Source: Poseidonibacter antarcticus
Lineage (GTDB): Bacteria; Campylobacterota; Campylobacteria; Campylobacterales; Arcobacteraceae
Length of the DNA: 64,000 bases
Direction: 5' to 3'
NCBI RefSeq assembly: GCF_003667345.1
Contig: NZ_RCWF01000001.1
Coordinates: forward strand, 248,001-312,000
Position numbers and translations under genes: made by a program. Shown in pieces: positions 9,669 through 17,702 of the stretch. How positions within the stretch are numbered: the first letter of the stretch is position 1; each line of letters starts with the position of its first letter. The notes under the pieces are model-generated. The model had not been told where the DNA came from. It ran no database searches and worked only from the letters and a program-made list of their open reading frames with translations.

Positions 9669-11936
9669 TTATTTTAATTTTTCTGCAACTAATTTATTCA
9701 CTACTTTTGGATTTGCTTTTCCACCTGTAGTTTTTAAAACTTGTCCTACAAAGAAACCTAATAGTTTTGTATTTCCTGCTTTGAACTTTGCTACATTATC
9801 AGGATTTTTTGCAATTACCTCATCAATAATAGGTGAAATAACTTCAGGATCACTTATTTGAATAAGTCCTTTTTCTTCTACTATTTGTTTTGGACTTTTT
9901 CCATTTTTTGCAAGTTCTTCAAATACTTCTTTTGCAATTTTACTTGAAATTATTCCATCATCTATTAGTTTTACAAGTTCTACTATATCATTTGCTGTAA
10001 ATTTTAATTGAGCTATTTCTTTTTCTTTTAGTTCTCTAGCTACTTCGTTTACAACCATATTTGCAAGAGAAATTGGACTTTTTAATAAATTTAAACAATC
10101 TTGATAAAAAGAGCTTAAAGCTTCATCTCTTGCTAAAATATTAGATACTTCAGTATTTAGCCCAAGTTCCTTTGTATAAGTATCAAATAACTCTTTTTGC
10201 TCATTATTCATAGCTTCTTCTGTACCAATTACTTGAGTTTTAGCAGTCTGTTTTTTCGTTTCTTTTGTTTCTTTTGCTTGAGGTTTAACTGTTTTAGTTT
10301 TTTTAGCCCAAGAATCTTTTAATCCTACAATTCTATTAAATACTGGATTTTCTTCACTTGAATCAACTGGATCTACATAAAAATATCCTTGTCGTTCAAA
10401 CTGAAATCTTTCATCGATTTTATCATCAATAACTGCAGGTTCTACTAATGCATTTTTTATTATCTTTAAAGAATCAGGATTTATATCTTCTAACCCTTGA
10501 GGAGCTTCTGATTTAAATAATCTATCATAAAGTCTTATTTCAACTTTTTTAGCTTCTTTTGCACTAAGCCATTGAATAGCACTTTTAACTTTTATACCGC
10601 TTGTATCTGAACCACTTTTTGAATTTGGATAATATTCTGCTTTTATTTCTAAAATATTTCCATTTTCATCTTTTATAACTTCTTTACATGAAATAATAAA
10701 TCCGTGTCTAAGACGTACTGGTTGATTTGGTGTAAGACGGAAGTAACCTTTTGGAGGATTTTCCATAAAATCTTCTCTTTCAATATAAATCTCTTTTGAA
10801 AAAGGTATTTTTCTTGAACCCTCTTTTGGTACATCATGAGGATAATATGAAGCGTCAATTTCTTCACTTCCTTCATAATTTTCAATTGTTACTTTAAGTG
10901 GATCGAGTACACACATAACACGAGGTACTTTTTTGTTTAAATCATCTCTAATACAAAATTCTAATTGAGAAACATCAACCATTGAGTTTGCTTTAGCAAT
11001 TCCAATTTGCTCACAAAAGTTTAAAATAGACTCTTTTGTGTACCCTCTTCTTTTATATCCTGCAATTGTTGGCATTCTAGGATCATCCCAACCGCTTACT
11101 TTTTCTTCTTGAACTAATTCTAAAAGTTTTCGCTTACTCATTACAGTATAGTTTATACCTAAACGTGCGAATTCACTTTGGTAAGGTCTTGGCAATTTAA
11201 GTTCAAGTTCATCTAAAACCCAATCATAAATATCACGATTATTTTCAAATTCTAATGTACAAATAGAGTGAGAAACACCTTCAATATAATCAGATAAACA
11301 ATGAGCAAAATCATACATTGGATAAATACACCAATCATCACCTGTTCTAAAATGATGTGCATGTCTAATACGATATAAAAGAGGATCTCTCATTTTCATA
11401 TTTGCTGCACTCATATCAATTTTTGCTCTTAGTACGTGTTCACCGTCTTTGAACTCACCATTTTTCATTCGCTCTAAAAGGTCTAAGTTTTCTTCAATAG
11501 TACGATTAGCATATTCACTTCTTTTTCCAGCTTCTTTTACAGTCCCTCTATATTCACGGATTTGCTCTTCTGTTAAACTATCAACATAGGCTTTACCCAT
11601 TTTAATAAGCTGTACTGCATAATCATATATTTTAGGAAAATAATCAGAAGTAAAATGTATATTATCACCCCAATCATATCCAAGCCATAAAACTGCATCT
11701 TTTAGGGCTTCTACATATTTTGTATCTTCTTTAGTTGGATTTGTATCATCCATTCTTAAATTACAATGACCATTATAATCACGTGCAATACCAAAATTTA
11801 TAAAAATAGACTTTGCATGTCCTATATGTGGAAAGCCATTTGGCTCAGGAGGAAATCTTGTAATTATCTCTTTGTATTTACCTGATTTTAAATCTTCTTC
11901 AACTTTGATACGTAAAAAATCTTTGCTTTGACTCAT
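9669..11936 (-). CDS. glnS: Glutaminyl-tRNA synthetase with C-terminal YqeY-like domain
   Basis: This class I synthetase attaches glutamine to tRNA-Gln. The HIGH motif is at residues 37-40 (GFPHIGH) and the KMSKS-type loop is VMSKRK near 265-270. The catalytic and anticodon-binding parts occupy about 1-545. A lysine/threonine-rich linker (about 545-580) joins a helical tail (about 585-755) resembling YqeY and the GatB C-terminal tRNA-binding domain. The start is the ATG at 11934-11936 giving MSQSKDFLR; an in-frame TTG 51 bases upstream lacks support. The length of 755 is well above the usual 550 because of the tail. Campylobacter and Helicobacter are known to lack GlnRS and to use GatCAB amidation, so its presence is notable. 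Confidence 0.95.
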   Translation of the reverse strand: MSQSKDFLRIKVEEDLKSGKYKEIITRFPPEPNGFPHIGHAKSIFINFGIARDYNGHCNLRMDDTNPTKEDTKYVEALKDAVLWLGYDWGDNIHFTSDYFPKIYDYAVQLIKMGKAYVDSLTEEQIREYRGTVKEAGKRSEYANRTIEENLDLLERMKNGEFKDGEHVLRAKIDMSAANMKMRDPLLYRIRHAHHFRTGDDWCIYPMYDFAHCLSDYIEGVSHSICTLEFENNRDIYDWVLDELELKLPRPYQSEFARLGINYTVMSKRKLLELVQEEKVSGWDDPRMPTIAGYKRRGYTKESILNFCEQIGIAKANSMVDVSQLEFCIRDDLNKKVPRVMCVLDPLKVTIENYEGSEEIDASYYPHDVPKEGSRKIPFSKEIYIEREDFMENPPKGYFRLTPNQPVRLRHGFIISCKEVIKDENGNILEIKAEYYPNSKSGSDTSGIKVKSAIQWLSAKEAKKVEIRLYDRLFKSEAPQGLEDINPDSLKIIKNALVEPAVIDDKIDERFQFERQGYFYVDPVDSSEENPVFNRIVGLKDSWAKKTKTVKPQAKETKETKKQTAKTQVIGTEEAMNNEQKELFDTYTKELGLNTEVSNILARDEALSSFYQDCLNLLKSPISLANMVVNEVARELKEKEIAQLKFTANDIVELVKLIDDGIISSKIAKEVFEELAKNGKSPKQIVEEKGLIQISDPEVISPIIDEVIAKNPDNVAKFKAGNTKLLGFFVGQVLKTTGGKANPKVVNKLVAEKLK

Positions 11937-12391
11937 TATTATTAAACCTTTGATTTTGAAACTCTTATTAGATAGATATTTTATCAAATTTGTGCTTATA
12001 GCATCTAAGTGTTGGTATTATCATAATCTAAATTTATGTTTCTAACTAATAAGATTAAATTTTAAAATACATACTTAGAATCATCTATCTTATATTTTAC
12101 TTGTTCCTCTAGCAAAGAAATATTTTTATATTAATGTAATTTACTTTTTAGAAAAGAAGAAATTACGAAAGAAAATAATGATTATATAAAACTTCACTTC
12201 TTTTGTTCCATAATCCCTTTAGGTTTGTGGAAATTTACAGTATTTACTTTTTGAATACTTTATCGAACACGCAAAACTAATATGAGTGCTTCGTACTCCA
12301 AATATAAGAGATTGTAGTAGCGTCTCATATCACTTTCCAAGTGCATGTGATTGTTAGCTTCGTAAGACAAGCCACAACATTTAACTACTTA
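11937..12391. other. 455-base intergenic region, composition shift
   Basis: I see no gene here. The part nearest glnS is AT-rich like the genome. From about 12,220 onward the sequence becomes visibly richer in G and C and contains small hairpins (for example GAGT-GCTTCGT-ACTC near 12290). This matches the composition of the adjoining DUF1826 gene and may belong to the same acquired segment. Confidence 0.4.
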
Positions 12392-13087
12392 TCAATTAAA
12401 ATCCAGAGTTAATACCAAACGCTTTTCATTCGCTGGTACTACTGGTGAACGGTGGACTAAGCCCGCATTTTCATTATCTTCCCAAAGCGTACCTTTGAGC
12501 AATGCAACATCACCACAACCTAGTTGCTGGATATCACTTTCACTTTGGTAAAGGCCAGATTCACTGTCAGGCAACCCGTTACTACCCCACCCTAGCTTTG
12601 TGTAATCAAGCACCTCATGTGGCAGCCATTCTGAGGCTATACTCTGATAAGTCGTCACAAGGCGGCAAGGCACTCTATCAACATGAAATTTAGGGCACAT
12701 CGCTCCATCTAAAACTTTCAAGCGTATGGCTGCTTGTTTAAGTCCAAATAAATAACAAAACATATCCACAAGCTCAGCAATATCTTCGCTTACTTCGGCC
12801 ATATTGTTATTAAAAGATTTGCTAACACGCGAAAGCGCGTCTTTTGGATTTAAAATCATTCTTGTTTGAAATGTAGGATTTAATTCCAAAAACGTTTTCA
12901 CTGAATTTTGCAAAGCAGCAGGTAACTTACGCTGCCAAATGGCTATATTGATTTCTGATTGATAGATATCACTAAAAACCGTTGGATGATTATCCTGCAC
13001 CCTATGTCGATAGGTTACAGGCATTGTCGCAAAAGGTTTGGGGCTCCATTCACTAGCAAGATTGAAATTCTTTTCATTTAGCATCAT
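12392..13087 (-). CDS. DUF1826 family protein, probably acquired
   Basis: The 231-residue cytoplasmic protein resembles the DUF1826 family. Visible features are a conserved KFHVDRVPCRLVTTY segment, a GCGDVALLKGTLW segment and LVHRSPVV near the end. The His-x-Asp and the later His suggest a metal-binding cupin-like fold, which is my inference. As I recall, family members in Gammaproteobacteria tend to sit beside zinc-homeostasis genes such as COG0523 GTPases; none is present here. Base composition is clearly GC-richer than every neighbour, and codon use differs (many GGC, GCC and CGC codons), which points to horizontal transfer. An AAAGGAAAG ribosome site precedes the two adjacent ATG codons. 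Confidence 0.7.
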   Translation of the reverse strand: MMLNEKNFNLASEWSPKPFATMPVTYRHRVQDNHPTVFSDIYQSEINIAIWQRKLPAALQNSVKTFLELNPTFQTRMILNPKDALSRVSKSFNNNMAEVSEDIAELVDMFCYLFGLKQAAIRLKVLDGAMCPKFHVDRVPCRLVTTYQSIASEWLPHEVLDYTKLGWGSNGLPDSESGLYQSESDIQQLGCGDVALLKGTLWEDNENAGLVHRSPVVPANEKRLVLTLDFN

Positions 13088-13157
13088 TCTTTCCTTTCAC
13101 ACTCATTGAAATATAATAGGCAAATAATAGTGTATTAATGCAAATTATTTTTCTTTT

Positions 13158-13174
13158 ATGCAACTTTATCGCAT
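13158..13174. promoter_or_regulatory. Palindromic operator-like site 1
   Basis: ATGCAACTTTATCGCAT is an imperfect inverted repeat with outer arms ATGC and GCAT. It shares the core ATGCAACTT-nn-TCGCA with a second copy 49 bases away, between the divergent DUF1826 gene and the small broken gene. It is a likely repressor site; the regulator is unknown. A Fur-family zinc regulator is one candidate, given the DUF1826 context. Confidence 0.45.
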
Positions 13175-13206
13175 TTGATTTTTGAATTATAATATAAGTT
13201 GTTTAA

Positions 13207-13224
13207 ATGCAACTTAGTCGCAGT
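13207..13224. promoter_or_regulatory. Palindromic operator-like site 2
   Basis: ATGCAACTTAGTCGCAGT contains the near-perfect 15-base palindrome TGCAACTTAGTCGCA and is the second copy of the motif at 13158. It lies 28 bases before the ATG of the small plus-strand frame at 13252. Confidence 0.5.
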
Positions 13225-13251
13225 ACTATGAGCCAATCAAAGGAGTAGATT

Positions 13252-13356
13252 ATGGCAGAGGGAAAATGTAAAATTCATTAAGATCATTATGATGAGCATA
13301 GTTTAGAAGTTAATGAAACTAACACAAATAAGTGTAATCCATTTAATAAACTATAA
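13252..13356 (+). pseudogene. Small Cys/His-containing gene with in-frame stop
   Basis: A good ribosome site (AAAGGAG, six bases before the ATG) starts a 34-codon frame that is broken by TAA at codon 10 (13279-13281). Around the stop it reads MAEGKCKIH, then DHYDEHSLEVNETNTNKC and a short tail. The clustered Cys, His and Asp residues suggest a small metal-binding peptide. It is transcribed divergently from the DUF1826 gene and shares its palindromes, so the two probably arrived together. It could instead be a nine-residue leader peptide. I do not recognise a family. Confidence 0.35.
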
Positions 13357-13456
13357 ATTAAAGAATTAGAACTTATCTTATTTGTTTGTAAACTTAAATA
13401 CATTACTAATATTAGTAATACTTCTATATTTCATAGGAAATCAAAAAAATTATATT

Positions 13457-13717
13457 TTACTTTGAAAGTTCTTCTAAAGCTTCAATTGCTGAGTAAGCTT
13501 TTTCTTTTTGTACAAAAATATGATCATGGTAATAACCAGCAACAACATCTGCAGATATTCCATATGAAGTCAATTTATTTGAAAAAGCAGCAGTAAGTCC
13601 AACTACATCTAAACTTGAATGAATTTCAAGTGTAATTTTGCTAAATATTGATTCATAAGAAAGCCCACTTTCATCAACTCTATTTTTCGATATGAAATGT
13701 ATTGTATATTTTTTTGC
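13457..13717 (-). pseudogene. N-terminally truncated ACT-domain protein remnant
   Basis: The 86-codon frame ends in a normal stop and encodes the conserved C-terminal part of a small ACT-domain protein. It includes the segments FISKNRVDESGLSYESIFSKI, ITLEIHSSLDVVGLTAAFSN and VVAGYYHDHIFV, with the last two matching the ligand-domain pattern of that family. A stop codon (13718-13720) lies upstream and there is no usable start codon, so the first half is missing or shifted out of frame near a run of seven A. Intact relatives are about 130 residues long. It is probably a decayed amino-acid-sensing protein. Confidence 0.6.
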
Positions 13718-13818
13718 TTAAACTGTAGGTTTTGGAACTTTCACTAAATTATTAAACTATAATATCTATTAATGCTTATCATAGTTACTGAAACAAAACT
13801 CTAACCGGTCTCAAAAAA

Positions 13819-13837
13819 CTAGAGATTAAATCTCTAG
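13819..13837 (-). terminator. Rho-independent terminator of the SQR/DUF1641 operon
   Basis: CTAGAGATTAAATCTCTAG forms an 8-base perfect stem with a 3-base loop. Read on the minus strand it is followed by TTTTTT. It lies seven bases after the DUF1641 stop codon. Confidence 0.8.
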
Positions 13838-13843
13838 TTTAAT

Positions 13844-14197
13844 TTATAATTGTTTTCCAATACCCTTAGTAAGATTTAACATAAATGCTAAACCTTTTCT
13901 TGTATCTTCATCTTTCATTAATTTTAATAATGTAAATACTGATGGTATTTCATTTTTTTCTGTTTCTCTTTTGGCATATCTAACTGCATTTTCTGTTACA
14001 AAACCTGCTGTTGTCATATTATCAATTGAATTTACCATTTTTTCAACCATTGGAGTTGTTGTCATTTCTATTTGGTCAGATAAAACAGCTAATAAATCTA
14101 TTAGATTATCTATTCTTCCCGTTTGAACTAACATAGTCATTTTATCTTCTATTTTTTGCATTTCTGCTGATTTTTTTATTTTAATTTCTTCACTCAT
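13844..14197 (-). CDS. DUF1641 family protein
   Basis: The 117-residue, helical, soluble protein has the pattern of DUF1641: a central NLIDLLAVLSDQIEMTTTPMVEKM segment and a C-terminal KLMKDEDTRKGLAFMLNLTKGIG. Genes of this family commonly stand next to sulfide:quinone oxidoreductase-like flavoproteins, as here, where it starts nine bases after the end of the flavoprotein gene in a two-gene operon. No catalytic residues are evident. A role as partner or assembly factor of the flavoprotein is inferred from context only. Confidence 0.8.
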   Translation of the reverse strand: MSEEIKIKKSAEMQKIEDKMTMLVQTGRIDNLIDLLAVLSDQIEMTTTPMVEKMVNSIDNMTTAGFVTENAVRYAKRETEKNEIPSVFTLLKLMKDEDTRKGLAFMLNLTKGIGKQL

Positions 14198-14206
14198 AAA
14201 TTACTC

Positions 14207-15397
14207 CTATAACATTCCTCGAGCTGCTGCCCAATATAAACCTTTATTAAAACCTAATCTAACAAAACTACCTAACTTACTACAAGGTGTTGGTTTAACA
14301 TCTTCTTCATAGTCATACCATAAAGGCATACCACAACTAAGCCCCATTTGTGCAACTGCTATTACTTTTCCATCATAAGATTCTGTTGGATACCCATATC
14401 TTAATTCTGCAGCAATATTATCAACAACTACATCAGTTTGATTATGAATAGTCCCTCCAGCTTTTGATACAGATAAATCTACTGCATCACCTAAAGTATA
14501 TACATTATCTAAACCTTCAACTTTTAATGTTTTTTTATCTGTAGGTAACCAACCCTCTCCATCTAATGCTTTAGTAGCTAATTTTGAATCTCTTACTACT
14601 TTTGCAGCTATAAAAGGAGGTGTTGACATTAAAATATCAAAAGGTATTTCTTCACCTTCTTCTGAATATGCTATTTTCTTTTCTGCATCTACTTTATTTA
14701 ATGTAAAACTTGATTTATGTTTTATATTCATTTCATCAAACATTGAAGGTAAAACTTTTGAAGTTGTTTCTTGTAAAAATAGACCATCAATTATTGTTTG
14801 TGCAACTTTTGGATAAGTATAAACAATTTCAACATCATCTCTAACGCCTTTTTCTATTAAATAATCATTTAGCATTATTGTTGTTTCAAGTGGAGCAATA
14901 CCACATTGGTGTGGAATATCTGGAGTTTTAGGGAAACTAACAGTAATTAGTACTCTACCTTTTTTTATTTTTTCAAATTTTTCGGCTAATTTTTTAGCAC
15001 CTTCATAAGAATAAAACCAATCTCCACCCTCTTCTAAACCAGGGATTCTATTGGCTGCTATTTCACATCCTGTAGCAATTACAAGATAATCATAATTATA
15101 TTTTTTACCACTTTGTGCTTTTACATAGTTTTCTTTTGTATTAAATTCAATAGCTTCATCAATAAAAAAATCTATTTCAGGCATTAAAAGTGATTTTTGT
15201 TCTCTTACAAATTCATCTCCAGCTGATTTATGAAAAGCTACATACATAGCCCCTGGTTTATATACATGTTTTGAAGAATTTGAAATCAATGTGATTTGTA
15301 ATTCATCTCTATCAATTTCAGGCATAAGTTTTTTCGCTAAGTTATTAGCTGTCATAGTACCAGCAGTTCCACCACCGACAATAAGAATTTTCTTCAT
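14207..15397 (-). CDS. Sulfide:quinone oxidoreductase-like flavoprotein
   Basis: The 396-residue FAD enzyme of the pyridine-nucleotide-disulfide fold has the dinucleotide motif GGGTAGT at residues 8-14, VIATG near 106 and a second FAD motif TLGDAVD. Cys111, Cys165 (in PHQCGIAP) and Cys355 (in GLSCGMP) are candidates for the redox cysteines that SQR enzymes use to pass sulfide electrons to quinone. The start is the ATG at 15395-15397, with AAGGAG seven bases upstream; the frame extends 15 codons further without a ribosome site. SQRs attach to the inner membrane. A triple direct repeat lies upstream and a two-component pair is encoded next door. Flavocytochrome c-like or polysulfide roles remain possible. 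Confidence 0.8.
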   Translation of the reverse strand: MKKILIVGGGTAGTMTANNLAKKLMPEIDRDELQITLISNSSKHVYKPGAMYVAFHKSAGDEFVREQKSLLMPEIDFFIDEAIEFNTKENYVKAQSGKKYNYDYLVIATGCEIAANRIPGLEEGGDWFYSYEGAKKLAEKFEKIKKGRVLITVSFPKTPDIPHQCGIAPLETTIMLNDYLIEKGVRDDVEIVYTYPKVAQTIIDGLFLQETTSKVLPSMFDEMNIKHKSSFTLNKVDAEKKIAYSEEGEEIPFDILMSTPPFIAAKVVRDSKLATKALDGEGWLPTDKKTLKVEGLDNVYTLGDAVDLSVSKAGGTIHNQTDVVVDNIAAELRYGYPTESYDGKVIAVAQMGLSCGMPLWYDYEEDVKPTPCSKLGSFVRLGFNKGLYWAAARGML

Positions 15398-15427
15398 ATA
15401 TATCTCCTTGTAAAATTTTATACAAAT

Positions 15428-15433
15428 ATTGTA
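15428..15433 (-). promoter_or_regulatory. Predicted -10 box of the SQR gene
   Basis: On the minus strand the hexamer is TACAAT, 31 bases before the SQR start codon. A 17-base spacer would put the -35 box inside the TATAAG repeat array, as in promoters where an OmpR/PhoB-type activator replaces the -35 contact. Confidence 0.45.
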
Positions 15434-15453
15434 ACAAAGCAAGACAAGAAAAG

Positions 15454-15481
15454 TATAAGAGAACTATAAGGTTTTTATAAG
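15454..15481. promoter_or_regulatory. Triple TATAAG repeat, candidate response-regulator site
   Basis: TATAAG occurs at 15454, 15465 and 15476, exactly 11 bases apart, in the 87-base gap between the response-regulator stop and the SQR start. Direct repeats with an 11-base period are the hallmark of OmpR/PhoB-type binding sites, and the neighbouring response regulator has that type of output domain. Confidence 0.65.
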
Positions 15482-15484
15482 ATT

Positions 15485-16168
15485 TTAAGGAAGAATTATC
15501 ATATAACCTAGACCTTTTAGGTTTTCAAGAAATTTACTATAAAGTTTTTTACGCAAGCCAACTATTACCATACGAATAGCATCGGGAGTTGTATTTTCTT
15601 CCCAAATATTTTGCTCAATAAATTCTAAAGAAATATATGTATTTTTATTTTTTAAAAATAATTCTAATAATAATAACTCTTTTTTAGTAAGCTTTATAAG
15701 TTTATCTTGTTTATACAACATTTTATTAGAACTATCAAAGAAAAATCCTTCCCCTAAATCAACTCTTTCTAAATTCTTTTGAGAGATTTTAAGGTGAGAA
15801 GATATACCAACAAGCAATTCATCAATATCTATTGGTTTCTTTAAATAAAAATCTACCCCGCTTTGAACTGCACGATTTATATAAATAGTGTTATTGAAAG
15901 CTGTCATTACTATTCTTATAGTTTTATCATTTATTTTAGTGATTTTATCTAAAAATGCTAAACCATCCATATCAGGCATTTGAATATCTGCTAAAACGAC
16001 ATCTGTGTTATTATTTTTAAATAATTCTATAGCTTTTATAGCATTTGGAGCTGTGTAAACTTCTTTAAAATAAATTTGCAATACTCTTGATAACCATTTT
16101 AAGGTACTTGAATCATCTTCTACTATTAAAATACTACTATTTTGTAAACGCTTATGGATAATACTCAC
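15485..16168 (-). CDS. OmpR-type response regulator
   Basis: The 227-residue product has an N-terminal receiver (about 10-125; acidic pocket VEDD at 16-19, phospho-acceptor Asp61 in LADIQMPDMDG, Lys near 109 in LKKP). A C-terminal winged-helix DNA-binding domain (about 135-227) contains LTKKELLLLELFLKNK and a recognition-helix region DAIRMVIVGLRKKL. It lies ten bases after the sensor kinase gene. Its likely targets include the SQR/DUF1641 operon directly downstream, where a matching 11-base-period repeat is found. Confidence 0.93.
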   Translation of the reverse strand: MSIIHKRLQNSSILIVEDDSSTLKWLSRVLQIYFKEVYTAPNAIKAIELFKNNNTDVVLADIQMPDMDGLAFLDKITKINDKTIRIVMTAFNNTIYINRAVQSGVDFYLKKPIDIDELLVGISSHLKISQKNLERVDLGEGFFFDSSNKMLYKQDKLIKLTKKELLLLELFLKNKNTYISLEFIEQNIWEENTTPDAIRMVIVGLRKKLYSKFLENLKGLGYMIILP

Positions 16169-16178
16169 TTCAAACTTC

Positions 16179-17615
16179 CTACTTTTTTAAATAGATACAA
16201 AACATTGTCCCTTCTTTATAATTTTTGACAGCTAAAGAACCTTTCATATGATGTTCAATTATCATTTTGGACATATAAAGTCCAATTCCACTACCTTTTT
16301 CTTTTGTTGTGAAGTATGGATCGAATATTTTAGGAAGATTTTTTTCTTCTATTCCTCCGCCATTATCAAAGATTTCTATTTTAAGTTTATTATCTAAAGA
16401 TTCTATATTAATTTTTACAAAACCATTTTTGATTTTATTATCTACTATTGCCATCATTGAATTTGATAACATATTCATAATAACTTGTCTAAATTCATTT
16501 GAGAAACCTAATATATTTAAGTCTTCATTTTCTTTTACATTTATAGAAACAGTTATTTTATTTATATTTAATTGAGCATCAATTAATCTTATAGCATCTT
16601 TAATATTACTTAAAACATCAAATATCTCTTTTTTCTTAGTAATACGGAAAAAATCACTAAAATCATCAATTGTGTGAGTCATATATGATACTTTTTCCAT
16701 CATTTCTTCTTCAAATTCAAGTAAAAATTCTTTTTGTATCTTTTGTTCATTTGATATATGTCTTAAACCTTGAATCATCAGACCTAAACCATTTAAAGGT
16801 TGTCTCCATTGATGGGCAATTGAATCAATCATTTCTCCCATAGCAGCAAGTCTTGATTGATGACACATAATTTCATATTGTTGAGTTCTTTTTGATACTT
16901 CTAACTCAACTTGCTTTTTTAATTCTTCTTGATATTTTATATCATCTGTAATATCTGAAGTAATCATTACTATTGTATCTGTCATTTCTAAATAACTTAA
17001 AGACATACTAGCGTTCATATATTCACCAGATTTTGAGATACAAATCTTACGAAAATTTACAACACTACCTTCTTTTATAGCTTTTTTTATTGCCCTTTTA
17101 GAAGATGTTTTATATTCATTGGAAGATAAAGAGATACAAGATTCTTTATATAATTCTTCCATTGTATATCCCATCATTTTTTGAAAGAAATTATTTGCAT
17201 ATAAAAACATTCCTCTCTTATCTAAAATAGAAATTCCATTAGCAGCTAAGTCAAATACAGCTTGTAATTCTTGTTCTTTTGAATATTTTATATTAAAATA
17301 TTTTGTTATATCAAAAAAAAATAAAGCTTTTAGATTGTCTTTTTCAAGTTTACTAATAGATATTTCAAATTTATATTCTTTCCAATCAATTATAATCTCT
17401 TTTTTTTTATTTTCTAATAACTTTTTTATTTCTAAATAAGAAGTTTTTGGAAATATATCTTTTAATTGTTTATTATTTACAGAAGGAAATTTCTTAGAGT
17501 ACTTACCTAAAGTTTCTACAACTTTTTCTTCTGAATTAAAAATTAAGACTATTGTTTTTGGAATTGATTTTAGATAGGCTAAATTAGAATTTTTTAATAA
17601 CAAATAAGACTCCAT
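16179..17615 (-). CDS. PAS-domain sensor histidine kinase
   Basis: The 478-residue kinase has no membrane segments, so it senses something inside the cell or is membrane-associated through partners. It has an N-terminal unassigned region (1-110) and a PAS domain (about 115-225; ANGISILDKRG and ANNFFQKMMGYTMEEL). The dimerisation and phosphoacceptor helix has His268 in SIAHQWRQPLN, an H-box type common in Campylobacterota and Deltaproteobacteria. The ATPase domain (about 350-478) has DNGGGI and GSGIGLYMSK. It forms a two-gene operon with the response regulator. The PAS ligand is unknown; sulfide, redox state or oxygen would fit the context. Confidence 0.93.
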   Translation of the reverse strand: MESYLLLKNSNLAYLKSIPKTIVLIFNSEEKVVETLGKYSKKFPSVNNKQLKDIFPKTSYLEIKKLLENKKKEIIIDWKEYKFEISISKLEKDNLKALFFFDITKYFNIKYSKEQELQAVFDLAANGISILDKRGMFLYANNFFQKMMGYTMEELYKESCISLSSNEYKTSSKRAIKKAIKEGSVVNFRKICISKSGEYMNASMSLSYLEMTDTIVMITSDITDDIKYQEELKKQVELEVSKRTQQYEIMCHQSRLAAMGEMIDSIAHQWRQPLNGLGLMIQGLRHISNEQKIQKEFLLEFEEEMMEKVSYMTHTIDDFSDFFRITKKKEIFDVLSNIKDAIRLIDAQLNINKITVSINVKENEDLNILGFSNEFRQVIMNMLSNSMMAIVDNKIKNGFVKINIESLDNKLKIEIFDNGGGIEEKNLPKIFDPYFTTKEKGSGIGLYMSKMIIEHHMKGSLAVKNYKEGTMFCIYLKK

Positions 17616-17702
17616 TTTAAGAAAATTTAAAAAACTATATCATAATTTACTTTTTTCTCTAAGATAATTAAAAATATTTATTCATTTAGATACAATTCCT
17701 AA

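Noticed and set aside
11937-11987. Upstream TTG start for glnS adding 17 residues
   Set aside because: The added residues are not GlnRS-like and lack a ribosome site; the ATG at 11936 begins the conserved part.
12240-12391. Possible integron attC-like site beside the DUF1826 gene
   Set aside because: GTTA/TAAC-like ends and small hairpins are present, but the required paired core sites and imperfect long inverted repeat are not; no integrase is in the window.
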